DNA of 17,288 bases, taken from UBA4459 sp036351335. Its GTDB lineage: Bacteria > Bacteroidota > Bacteroidia > Bacteroidales > F082. The stretch is from assembly GCA_036351335.1 (NCBI GenBank), contig JAZBOW010000274.1, positions 1-17,288 on the forward strand, given 5' to 3'. The position numbers and the translations under genes were made by a program. The notes under the pieces are model-generated. The model worked only from the letters and a program-made list of their open reading frames with translations. It did no database searches and was not told the DNA's origin. Every line of letters begins with the position of its first letter. Position 1 is the stretch's first letter. Positions 6,023-12,984 of this stretch are shown here, in pieces.

Positions 6023-7564
6023 ATGTACACACTTATTTTAATTGCTGTAGCAATTGCGGGTTTGGCGATAGGAGTTTTATTAACCGCTACATTGATGAGA
6101 CGTTCCGTTTTAAAGAAAAGCAGGGAAGTGCTTGAAGAAGCCAAGGAAAAAGCGGAAGTGATCAAAAAGGACAAGATACTACAGGCCAAAGAGAAGTTTT
6201 TGCAACTCAAAGGCGAACATGAAAAAATTGTAGCTGAGAAAAACAGTGTGATCCAAAACGCTGAAAATAAAGCCAGGCAGCGGGAAGCCGCCATATCCCA
6301 AAAATTTGAGGAAAACCAGCGAAAGCAAAGGGAGTTAGATACCCTGAAGACGAATTTAACGAATCAGTTGGAAATTCTTGATAAAAAGCAACAAGAAGTT
6401 GACCGCCTTCACGACGAACAGATAAAGCTGTTGGAAAAAGTAGGTAACCTGTCAGCGGAAGATGCCAAAGCTCAAATAGTGGAGTCCCTAAAAGGAGAGG
6501 CTAATGCGGAAGCGATGGTGCTTGTTAGGGAAATTATAGATGAAGCCAAGTTAACAGCAAATCGGAAAGCAAAAAAGATCGTAATTGAAACTATTCAGCG
6601 TACAGCTGCTGAACATGCAATTGAAAACACGGTCTCTGTATTCAACATCGACAGCGATGAAATTAAAGGACGGATCATTGGTCGCGAAGGCAGGAATATT
6701 CGTGCACTCGAAGCCATGACTGGTATTGAAATCATTATCGATGATAGCCCTGATGCTATTCTCCTTTCTGGATTTGACCCTATTCGCCGTGAAGTGGCTC
6801 GGCTATCATTACAAAAATTGGTTTCTGATGGTAGAATTCACCCTGCACGTATAGAAGAAGTTGTTTCTAAAACCAAAAAAGAAGTTGATCAGGAAATTCT
6901 GGAAACAGGTAAGCGCACAGTAATTGACCTTGGTATTCATAACATGCATCACGAATTGATCAAACTCATTGGTCGCATGAAATACCGGGCGTCATACGGA
7001 CAAAACCTGTTAGCACACTCAATTGAAGTTGCAAATTTGAGTGCCACAATGGCTTCAGAACTTGGGTTAGATCCAAAAAAAGCCAAGCGAGCCGGACTCC
7101 TCCACGATATTGGAAAAATTGCTGAAAATGAATCAGAGTTACCTCACGCCATCCTCGGAATGAAACTCGCCGAAAAGTTCAAGGAAAAACCTGAAGTAAG
7201 TAATGGTATCGGCGCACATCACGATGAAGTTGAAATGGAATCGCTTATAGCGCCTATAGTGCAGGTATGTGATGCTATATCAGGTGCACGACCCGGTGCC
7301 AGGCGAGAAGTTGTTGAAGCATACATCCAACGACTTAAGAAATTGGAAGAACTGGCTTTAACATATCCTGGTGTAGTAAAAACGTACGCAATTCAGGCTG
7401 GCCGTGAGTTAAGAGTTATTGTTGGCGCGGATAAAGTAAGCGATACAGAAGCTGATAAAATATCTTATGAATTATCCCGGAAAATCCAGGAAGAAATGAC
7501 TTATCCCGGTCAGATAAAGATTACGGTTATTAGAGAAACAAGAGCCATCAGTTACGCGAAATAA
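6023..7564 (+). CDS. rny: Ribonuclease Y
   Basis: Endoribonuclease that starts decay and processing of many mRNAs, tethered to the inner membrane. I place the start at ATG 6023 rather than the in-frame TTG at 5981: that codon lies in the 3' closing stem of the upstream RNA, and 6023 begins directly with the membrane segment. This gives 513 residues, normal for the family. The order is: TM helix (residues 2-24, LILIAVAIAGLAIGVLL), a long charged coiled coil (about 30-145), a KH domain with GRIIGREGRNIR (about 216-227), and an HD domain with the metal-binding H361-D362 in LLHDIGK. The C-terminal part includes the conserved GVVKTYAIQAGRE segment. No promoter of its own is evident between the RNA and the ATG, so expression probably comes by read-through from the zapA block. 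Confidence 0.95.
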   Translation: MYTLILIAVAIAGLAIGVLLTATLMRRSVLKKSREVLEEAKEKAEVIKKDKILQAKEKFLQLKGEHEKIVAEKNSVIQNAENKARQREAAISQKFEENQRKQRELDTLKTNLTNQLEILDKKQQEVDRLHDEQIKLLEKVGNLSAEDAKAQIVESLKGEANAEAMVLVREIIDEAKLTANRKAKKIVIETIQRTAAEHAIENTVSVFNIDSDEIKGRIIGREGRNIRALEAMTGIEIIIDDSPDAILLSGFDPIRREVARLSLQKLVSDGRIHPARIEEVVSKTKKEVDQEILETGKRTVIDLGIHNMHHELIKLIGRMKYRASYGQNLLAHSIEVANLSATMASELGLDPKKAKRAGLLHDIGKIAENESELPHAILGMKLAEKFKEKPEVSNGIGAHHDEVEMESLIAPIVQVCDAISGARPGARREVVEAYIQRLKKLEELALTYPGVVKTYAIQAGRELRVIVGADKVSDTEADKISYELSRKIQEEMTYPGQIKITVIRETRAISYAK

Positions 7565-7585
7565 ATTTCACTAAACAAGCAATTT

Positions 7586-8116
7586 ATGAAAAAGATCATT
7601 TTAATTCTGACTTTCTGTTGTGTTTTTATAATACTTAAGGCACAAGAAGAATCACCTACTTTAAAGGGAAAAACACAATTGAATATTGGATTAGGAATTT
7701 TTGGATGGGGTGGTGCCAATATATATCCTCTCCATGCAGGTGTAGATTTTTTTATTATTAACCATTTAAGCCTTGGTATTGATATGAATTGGAGATACAT
7801 TAATTATACCAGCCATGCCCATCAATTATTTTCTGCGCAAGCCGTAATTGACTACCACTTGAATGAAGTTATGCAACTTCCAAATGCTTGGGATGTTTAT
7901 GCTGGTATTAAAGCCGGACCTGGGTATATGACGGATCCTGACAATTGGAATGCTTTATATGATGACGGGATCAAATTTGTTTTTGATGGCAGGTTTGGAG
8001 GAAGGTATTATTTTAATGAAAAGCTGGCTGTTAATGCGGAAATCGGCCTAATGACTATAAGCGAATCCAAAACTTCAGGTATCGCTTTCACCGCCGGTAT
8101 CACATCTAAACTTTAA
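7586..8116 (+). CDS. Small outer-membrane beta-barrel protein
   Basis: A 176-residue protein with a Sec signal peptide (MKKIILILTFCCVFIILKAQ, cleaved before or near the Gln). A series of amphipathic beta strands rich in Gly and aromatic residues follows: QLNIGLGIFGWGG, GVDFFI, LSLGIDMNWRYI, WDVYAGIKAGPGY and FDGRFGGRYYF. It ends with GIAFTAGITSKL. This resembles the 8-stranded OmpA/OmpW-like barrels (porin or outer_membrane_beta-barrel families) of Bacteroidota. The function is unknown. It starts 21 bases after rny, possibly sharing its transcript, though a partial -7 match (TAAATTTC, 7562-7569) could drive it separately. The next gene encodes a protein of the same type, and the two look like a diverged tandem pair. 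Confidence 0.75.
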   Translation: MKKIILILTFCCVFIILKAQEESPTLKGKTQLNIGLGIFGWGGANIYPLHAGVDFFIINHLSLGIDMNWRYINYTSHAHQLFSAQAVIDYHLNEVMQLPNAWDVYAGIKAGPGYMTDPDNWNALYDDGIKFVFDGRFGGRYYFNEKLAVNAEIGLMTISESKTSGIAFTAGITSKL

Positions 8117-8122
8117 AAAAAA

Positions 8123-8144
8123 AATCTTGATTTAAGTCAAGATT
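8123..8144. promoter_or_regulatory. Perfect 8-bp inverted repeat, FNR/CRP-like operator candidate
   Basis: AATCTTGA (8123-8130) and TCAAGATT (8137-8144) are perfect inverted repeats around TTTAAG. The core TTGATTTAAGTCAA differs from the E. coli FNR consensus TTGAT-N4-ATCAA at one position. It covers the -33 element of the promoter for the next gene, which suggests an operator. It could alternatively act as a weak terminator for the preceding gene, but the following U-tract is interrupted. Confidence 0.5.
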
Positions 8145-8158
8145 AAATTTTATATTTG
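8127..8158 (+). promoter_or_regulatory. Promoter of the second beta-barrel gene
   Basis: TTG at 8127-8129 and TATATTTG at 8151-8158 (a perfect TAnnTTTG) are 21 bases apart, fitting the Bacteroidota promoter consensus. Transcription would start near 8163, leaving a leader of about 33 bases to the ATG at 8197. The -33 element lies inside the FNR-like dyad. Confidence 0.72.
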
Positions 8159-8196
8159 CCCCCAATTTTAATCAAAATAACTAAATACATATTGTT

Positions 8197-8742
8197 ATGA
8201 AAAAAATAGTAACTCTTTTACTGGTTGTAATGTTTGCCATAACAGCAAACGCTCAACATATTTTTAACAAAGGTGACATGCTTTTTAATGCAGGCATTGG
8301 TATGGGTGCATATGACGGCTGGATTCCTTCCGTGAATGTAAGTGGTGAAATAGGCGTGATCCCAACCGGTGATATAGGTTTGGTTTCTTTTGGCGGTATT
8401 TTGGCCTACAAATATTCAAACTGGTCTAATACTATCTACGGTGGCTCTTATGATTATAATTATAGCCAATTTACAATTGGGCCACGAGCTGCCTGGCACG
8501 TGCATGCGTTTGAAAGTGATAAATGGGATGCTTATGCTGGTGTTGGTTTTGGCGTGAGATTCTGGACCCAATATACTTGGGATCCGGGAAAGACAGATTA
8601 CGTAAATAAAGCTAAAGTAAGTCCATACGGAGAAGCTTTTGTTGGCGGGAGAATGATGTTTAGCGAAACATTTGGTTTATTTGCTGAAGTTGGGTATGGG
8701 ACTCTTTCCGTTATTAAATTTGGCGTAACCTTTGGTTTTTAA
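8197..8742 (+). CDS. Small outer-membrane beta-barrel protein
   Basis: A 181-residue protein with a clear signal peptide (MKKIVTLLLVVMFAITANAQ, Ala-x-Ala cleavage site before the Gln). The mature part is a run of alternating, Gly- and aromatic-rich beta strands: MLFNAGIGMGAY, VSFGGILAYKYS, QFTIGPRAAWHVH, WDAYAGVGFGVRFW, YGEAFVGGRMMF, GLFAEVGYGT and VIKFGVTFGF. The terminal Phe is the usual signal for outer-membrane insertion by BamA. An 8-stranded barrel is likely. It shares the xxxxWDxYAGxxxG segment and overall design with the gene just upstream. Unlike that gene it has a strong promoter of its own, covered by a dyad operator candidate, and its own strong terminator. Function unknown. Confidence 0.8.
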   Translation: MKKIVTLLLVVMFAITANAQHIFNKGDMLFNAGIGMGAYDGWIPSVNVSGEIGVIPTGDIGLVSFGGILAYKYSNWSNTIYGGSYDYNYSQFTIGPRAAWHVHAFESDKWDAYAGVGFGVRFWTQYTWDPGKTDYVNKAKVSPYGEAFVGGRMMFSETFGLFAEVGYGTLSVIKFGVTFGF

Positions 8743-8758
8743 TCTACCATAGATCAAT

Positions 8759-8790
8759 AAAAAAAAAGCGGCTTTCGCCGCTTTTTTTTT
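8759..8790. terminator. Bidirectional intrinsic terminator
   Basis: AGCGGC (8767-8772) and GCCGCT (8777-8782) form a GC-rich stem with a TTTC loop. Nine A residues (8759-8767) precede it and nine T residues (8782-8790) follow. It works for the plus-strand barrel gene and the converging minus-strand TPR lipoprotein gene. The latter's stop codon (8789-8791) lies at the end of the T-run. Confidence 0.93.
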
Positions 8791-9310
8791 ATTCTGTTTT
8801 TTCAAACTCCCTTATTAATTCCTCCGGGGTTTTACCGAGGTTTTTTAACGACATTTCCGCATCATCAGCGAAATCACTATCTGGGTATTTTATAAGAAAC
8901 TCTTCGTAGTATTTTTTCGCGTTGTGGAGATCTCTTAACTGGTCTTCATATACAAATGCCTTTAAAAACAACACGGAAGGCGTTTTATTATAATCAGGAT
9001 AGTTCTTAAGAAGCCAGTCAAACAAAATAATGGTTTCTTTGGGACGCCGCAAATTCATTGAAAGATCAGAAGCACGGAAAAGGTACACTGGCGCCAGTGA
9101 ATCTTTCGGATATTCAGTAGCATATTCCTGGTAAAGGGCTATCAGGTCTATCGCATCCTCCTTACTTACCTGAACATCCTGGTTGTTATAAAGTTTATCC
9201 TCCATCGCACTGATGGCATCTTTTAAATCTGCATTTTCACTACCTTTTTGAGGGCTGGAACAAGAAAAACTCATCAAAATTACGGCTGCTAAAAAATAAT
9301 ACTTTCTCAT
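8789..9310 (-). CDS. TPR-containing lipoprotein
   Basis: A 173-residue protein with a lipoprotein signal peptide (MRKYYFLAAVILMSFSC, lipidated Cys at residue 17). The residues after the Cys (SSPQKG) contain no acidic export signal, so it probably stays in the periplasm. Residues about 75-162 hold two TPR-like helix pairs, seen in PVYLFRASDLSMNL...LLKNYPD and AKKYYEEFLIKYPDSDFADDAEMSLK. The [LY]xxYPxSxxAxxA pattern is typical of BamD/YbgF-type periplasmic TPR proteins. It probably mediates protein-protein contacts in the envelope; no specific partner can be named. It is the last gene of the ruvX-def transcript, 30 bases after def. Its stop codon lies in the terminator T-run. Confidence 0.82.
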   Translation of the reverse strand: MRKYYFLAAVILMSFSCSSPQKGSENADLKDAISAMEDKLYNNQDVQVSKEDAIDLIALYQEYATEYPKDSLAPVYLFRASDLSMNLRRPKETIILFDWLLKNYPDYNKTPSVLFLKAFVYEDQLRDLHNAKKYYEEFLIKYPDSDFADDAEMSLKNLGKTPEELIREFEKTE

Positions 9311-9340
9311 TGTTTTAATTTTTAATATAAGTTCGTAAAA

Positions 9341-9913
9341 TTACTTTTTTCCCTTTTTCTTCGGATAGATCATTTTATATCCAGGATCTACTTTTCCGGT
9401 GGATATATCTTTTAACTTCCTTTTCAGTAATACTTTTTTTATCTGGGGCAATCTCTCGATAAAAACCACGCCATCCGTATGGTCAAATTCATGCTGGATG
9501 ATCCTTGCAATCAGGCCATCAAACCTTTCAGCTTCATGGAAGTTGAAATTTTCATCATAATAGCTTAGATATACAGTGTCTGGTCTTCTCACATATTCCC
9601 TTATCTCGGGCACACTCAAACACCCCTCTTCCATTTCAATTTGCTCACCATCTTCATCCACAATTTCAGCATTTATAAATACCTTTTTAAAATCTTTTGT
9701 TTCTGGGTACTCTTCTTCGTAAGGTGTGGCATCAATTACAAATAATCTGATAGCCCGGTTGATTTGTTGTGCAGCCAAACCTATACCTTTTGAAAAATAC
9801 ATGGTCTCGTACATATCTTCAATGAGCTTTTGTAAATCAGGATAATCCTGGTCAATTTTCTCACCTTTCTTTTTTAGTACCGGGTGACCGTATGCTGTGA
9901 TTGGTAAAATCAT
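9341..9913 (-). CDS. def: Peptide deformylase
   Basis: Removes the formyl group from the initiator Met of nascent proteins, using a metal ion (usually Fe2+). All three signature motifs are present in 190 residues: motif 1 GIGLAAQQ (43-50), motif 2 EGCLS (96-100, metal ligand C98) and motif 3 QHEFDH (140-145, ligands H141 and H145, catalytic E142). The usual Pro before the last Gln of motif 1 is Gln here, which the consensus permits. The Lys-rich tail (KKKGKK) is a small extension. It starts 3 bases after the ruvX stop, so the two are co-transcribed and probably translationally linked. A TPR lipoprotein gene follows. Confidence 0.96.
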   Translation of the reverse strand: MILPITAYGHPVLKKKGEKIDQDYPDLQKLIEDMYETMYFSKGIGLAAQQINRAIRLFVIDATPYEEEYPETKDFKKVFINAEIVDEDGEQIEMEEGCLSVPEIREYVRRPDTVYLSYYDENFNFHEAERFDGLIARIIQHEFDHTDGVVFIERLPQIKKVLLKRKLKDISTGKVDPGYKMIYPKKKGKK

Positions 9914-9916
9914 AAA

Positions 9917-10339
9917 CTATTTCCTTTTATCTATTGAATTTAGATATGATTGCAATAGCAAAGTAGCACTTACTTTATCTACTAGCGCTTTATCTTGTCT
10001 TTTCTTTTTACTTAAGCCGCCCTCAATCATGGCATCGAAAGCCATCTTCGAAGTAAACCTTTCGTCAAACCTTTCGATCTTTACCAGCGGATATTTTTTT
10101 ATTAGTTTTTTTACAAAGGGCTCAATAAACCTGCTTGCATCCGAAGGCTTGTTCATCATATCTTTTGGTTCTCCAACAATAATCGTGTCCACCTCATTAT
10201 TTTTCAAGTAATCTTTCAGAAATTGCCAGATGTCTGCAGATCGCACTGTGGCTATACCGTTTGATGTGATGTGCAATTCATCTGTAACCGCAATACCAAC
10301 CCTTTTTTGTCCGTAATCAATAGCAAGTAATCGTCCCAT
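9917..10339 (-). CDS. ruvX: RuvX/YqgF-family Holliday junction resolvase-like nuclease
   Basis: A 140-residue protein with the RNase H-like fold of YqgF. I start it at ATG 10339 (MGRLLAIDYG) because the only upstream extension uses a TTG at 10354 that overlaps the likely promoter. Catalytic acidic residues are visible: D8 in AIDYG, E93 in F-D-E-R-F-T, and D121 in VDKVSA. The conserved IVGEP segment lies at 54-58. The family is implicated in 16S rRNA 5' pre-processing in E. coli and in cleaving branched DNA elsewhere; both roles are known of the family, not shown here. It is the first gene of the ruvX-def-lipoprotein block and is divergent from dapD. Confidence 0.92.
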   Translation of the reverse strand: MGRLLAIDYGQKRVGIAVTDELHITSNGIATVRSADIWQFLKDYLKNNEVDTIIVGEPKDMMNKPSDASRFIEPFVKKLIKKYPLVKIERFDERFTSKMAFDAMIEGGLSKKKRQDKALVDKVSATLLLQSYLNSIDKRK

Positions 10340-10351
10340 ATATTCGAGGGG

Positions 10352-10359
10352 CAAAAATA
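10352..10359 (-). promoter_or_regulatory. Candidate -7 element for ruvX-def
   Basis: The minus strand reads TATTTTTG, a perfect TAnnTTTG match, ending 12 bases before the ruvX ATG. The transcript leader would be only about 6-8 bases. No TTTG is seen at the expected -33 position, so this is based on the -7 element alone. Confidence 0.45.
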
Positions 10360-10406
10360 GTATTTTTTAATATGTTGATTTTTAATAATTTTATCCTTTT
10401 AAGAAA

Positions 10407-11228
10407 ATGATGATGAAAAAATTGGAAGATTATATAATTGAGGCATGGGAAAAAAGATCGTTATTGGAGCAAAAGGAATATGCAGGCGCCGTAGAGGACA
10501 CTCTGGAACTTTTAGACAAAGGCACATTAAGGGTCGCGGAGAAGATTGGCGAAAGCTGGAAAGTGAACGATTGGGTTAAAAAAGCAGTTATTTTATACTT
10601 CGTGATCCGAAAAATGACGGTTTCAGAGGTTGGGATTTTTGAATTTCACGATAAAATACCTTTAAAAAGGAATTATGCCGAACAAGGTGTCAGGGTGGTG
10701 CCACATGCGGTTTCTCGCTATGGTTCATACATTGCGCCGAATGTGATTTTAATGCCTTCCTATGTTAATATAGGAGCTTACGTTAATAGTGGAACAATGG
10801 TGGATACATGGGCGACAGTTGGCTCATGTGCTCAAATAGGTAAGAATGTTCATTTAAGCGGTGGTGTAGGCATCGGAGGAGTGCTCGAACCGGTTCAGGC
10901 AGCACCTGTTATTATCGAAGACGATTGCTTTATAGGTTCTCGTTGCATTGTGGTAGAAGGTGTGCGTATTGGCAAAGAAGCTGTATTAGGTGCCAATGTG
11001 GTGATAACGCAATCGACAAAAATTATTGATGTAAGTCAGAAAGAGCCGGTCGAATACAAGGGGTACATTCCACCAGGGTCAGTCGTTATTCCTGGAAGCT
11101 ATCAAAAGGATTTTCCTGCTGGTAGCTACAATGTATCATGCGCCCTGATAATCGGAAAAAGAAAAAAATCCACAGATAAGAAAACTTCCTTGAATGACGC
11201 ACTGAGGAACTTTAATGTTTCAGTATAA
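10407..11228 (+). CDS. dapD: 2,3,4,5-tetrahydropyridine-2,6-dicarboxylate N-succinyltransferase
   Basis: Transfers succinyl from succinyl-CoA to tetrahydrodipicolinate in the succinylase branch of lysine and meso-diaminopimelate synthesis, which feeds peptidoglycan. The length of 273 residues matches the family (E. coli 274). The N-terminal helical domain (about 1-95) is followed by a left-handed beta-helix of hexapeptide repeats (about 100-205), e.g. YIAPNVILMPSYVNIGAYV, VGSCAQIGKNVHLSGGVGIGG and DDCFIGSRCIVVEGVRIG. The family-specific segments NSGTMVDTWATVGSCAQIG and GGVLEPVQAAPVIIED are intact. Three ATG codons in a row (10407, 10410, 10413) make the exact start uncertain by one or two residues. 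It is divergent from ruvX; I see no clear consensus promoter in the 50-odd bases before it. Confidence 0.95.
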   Translation: MMMKKLEDYIIEAWEKRSLLEQKEYAGAVEDTLELLDKGTLRVAEKIGESWKVNDWVKKAVILYFVIRKMTVSEVGIFEFHDKIPLKRNYAEQGVRVVPHAVSRYGSYIAPNVILMPSYVNIGAYVNSGTMVDTWATVGSCAQIGKNVHLSGGVGIGGVLEPVQAAPVIIEDDCFIGSRCIVVEGVRIGKEAVLGANVVITQSTKIIDVSQKEPVEYKGYIPPGSVVIPGSYQKDFPAGSYNVSCALIIGKRKKSTDKKTSLNDALRNFNVSV

Positions 11229-11234
11229 TCAGCC

Positions 11235-11255
11235 AGTGTTGATTATAGCAACATT
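11235..11255 (+). other. Hairpin downstream of dapD
   Basis: AGTGTTG (11235-11241) pairs with CAACATT (11249-11255), seven pairs with one G-U, around a seven-base loop. It starts 7 bases after the dapD stop. It has no U-tract, so it is a weak terminator at best, or a 3'-end stabilising hairpin. Confidence 0.35.
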
Positions 11256-11331
11256 GAAAATGTAAGGCCTTTATATAACCTAATCTTAACATTTATTAAC
11301 ACCCGTAAATACACGGTTTATCGATTTGTTT

Positions 11332-11339
11332 TACTTTTG
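11332..11339 (+). promoter_or_regulatory. Candidate -7 element for the S41 protease gene
   Basis: TACTTTTG is a perfect TAnnTTTG match 33 bases before the ATG at 11373. The -33 position lacks TTTG or TTG. A short inverted repeat (CCGT/ACGG, 11303-11316) sits there instead and could be a regulator site, but it is too short to claim. Confidence 0.5.
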
Positions 11340-11372
11340 AAGCCAATTGCAACCATTAAATCATTATTATAC

Positions 11373-12980
11373 ATGAAAAATATTCTTTTATCATTTGTTA
11401 TACTTATTGCTGTTGGTACAAACAGCCTTTTTGCTCAGTCGCATTTTAATGAATTAAACCAGGTTGAAACGACCAAAAAACTGGATGTGCTGATGCATAT
11501 CATCAATAATTTTTATGTCGACACCCTGAATATGCCGGAGGTGACTGAAAAAGCCATCGTCTACACTTTAAAAGAACTTGATCCGCATTCAGCATACATT
11601 TCCAAAAAGGACGTGGAGAAGGCCAATGAACCGCTTGAAGGAAGTTTTGAAGGCGTCGGACTGACATTTCAATTGTTTAAAGATACCATATTGGTCATTT
11701 CGCCCATACCAGGCGGTCCATCCGACAAAGTGGGCGTCATGGCTGGAGACAAGATTATTACGGTGGATGGTGAAAACGCGTTTGGCGAAAAAATAGATAA
11801 TGAATGGGTAATGGATCATTTAAGAGGGAAGAAAGGTACAGAAGTGACCGTAGGTATTTACCGGAAGAACAATAAAAGTTTACTTGACTTTACAATCGTG
11901 AGGGATGAAATACCTATAAATAGCATGGATGCCGCGTTTATGTTAGACAAAGAAACCGGCTACATCAAATTAAACCGGTTTGCAAAAAACTCCCTTGATG
12001 AAGTGAATACGGCCTTCGACGATTTGAAATTAGAAGGTATGCAGAACCTGGTTTTTGATTTACGGGGCAATTCGGGAGGATACCTGGGTACAGCCATGTC
12101 GATTGCAGATGAGTTTTTAGAAGCCAATGAATTGATTGTATATACCGAGGGGGTTAACAGCCCGAGACAAGAGCTTGATGCTACTGCCGGTGGCAATTTT
12201 AAAGAGGGTAAACTCATTATTTTGATCAATGAAGGTTCTGCGTCAGCCAGCGAAATTGTTGCTGGTGCCGTTCAGGATTGGGACAGAGGGATGATCGTTG
12301 GTAGGCGTTCTTTTGGCAAAGGATTGGTGCAGCGTCCGTTTAAATTACCTGATGGGTCTTTGGTTAGGTTGACCGTGGCCCGATATTATACCCCGGCAGG
12401 CCGATGTATCCAAAGTCCGTATGACGATGGCAGCGAGGCATACTACAAAGACTTCGTAAGCCGCATGGAGTCAGGAGAGCTCATGCACCCTGACAGTATC
12501 AGTTTCCCCGATTCACTTAAGTATGCTACAAAAGGTGGTAGAACAGTATATGGCGGCGGCGGCATCATGCCGGATGTATTCGTGCCCTTTGACTCAACCA
12601 GGTATAACCAAGTACTGACTTCGCTGATCAGAAAGGGCGTGATTAATGGATTCGTGAATGAATATTTAGATGATAACCGGAAATCATTATTGAAAAAATA
12701 TCCTGAATTCGATGCATTTCATAAAACTTTTCAGTTTAGCACAGATGATTTTGATGACTTTTTAAAGCAAGGTGAAGAAGAAGACGTGTTAACAGAAGAA
12801 AACAAATCCACCTTAAACGAATCATTTGTTAAATTGCAATTAAAGGCGCTGATCGCTAGAAATCTCTATGAAACGGGTTCGTATTTTGAAGTATTGGCTC
12901 CTGCCGATCATGAAATCAAAAAAGCGCTGGAATTGATTCATGAAAATACCACTTACGAAAGCTTTGGTTTAAGCCAATAA
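11373..12980 (+). CDS. S41 family C-terminal processing peptidase (CtpA/Prc-like)
   Basis: Periplasmic serine protease that cleaves proteins near their C-termini. I choose ATG 11373 (535 residues) because the upstream TTG at 11337 lies in the promoter -7 element and only the ATG gives a proper signal peptide (MKNILLSFVILIAVGTNSLFAQ). Then come an N-terminal helical region with the DPHSAYI motif (about 70-76), a PDZ domain (about 88-178) and the S41 catalytic core (about 195-370). The Ser/Lys dyad is visible as S291 in GSASASE and K316 in GRRSFGKG; the spacing of 25 residues equals that in Prc and photosystem D1 protease. A helical C-terminal extension (about 400-535) follows. It converges with tsaC, with 4 bases between stops. 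Confidence 0.93.
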   Translation: MKNILLSFVILIAVGTNSLFAQSHFNELNQVETTKKLDVLMHIINNFYVDTLNMPEVTEKAIVYTLKELDPHSAYISKKDVEKANEPLEGSFEGVGLTFQLFKDTILVISPIPGGPSDKVGVMAGDKIITVDGENAFGEKIDNEWVMDHLRGKKGTEVTVGIYRKNNKSLLDFTIVRDEIPINSMDAAFMLDKETGYIKLNRFAKNSLDEVNTAFDDLKLEGMQNLVFDLRGNSGGYLGTAMSIADEFLEANELIVYTEGVNSPRQELDATAGGNFKEGKLIILINEGSASASEIVAGAVQDWDRGMIVGRRSFGKGLVQRPFKLPDGSLVRLTVARYYTPAGRCIQSPYDDGSEAYYKDFVSRMESGELMHPDSISFPDSLKYATKGGRTVYGGGGIMPDVFVPFDSTRYNQVLTSLIRKGVINGFVNEYLDDNRKSLLKKYPEFDAFHKTFQFSTDDFDDFLKQGEEEDVLTEENKSTLNESFVKLQLKALIARNLYETGSYFEVLAPADHEIKKALELIHENTTYESFGLSQ

Positions 12981-12984
12981 TACT

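Noticed and set aside
9383..9407. Gln replacing Pro in the first peptide deformylase motif region as a sign of inactivity
   Set aside because: The family consensus allows any residue at that position, and all metal-binding and catalytic residues are present.
9897..10211. Open frame of 104 codons on the plus strand opposite ruvX
   Set aside because: Antisense shadow of ruvX with no recognisable domain and no start signal of its own.
10340..10354. N-terminal extension of ruvX from a TTG codon
   Set aside because: It overlaps the -7 promoter candidate, and the family normally starts at MGRLLAIDYG.
11337..11372. N-terminal extension of the S41 protease from a TTG codon
   Set aside because: The TTG is part of the perfect -7 promoter element, and only the ATG at 11373 yields a proper signal peptide.
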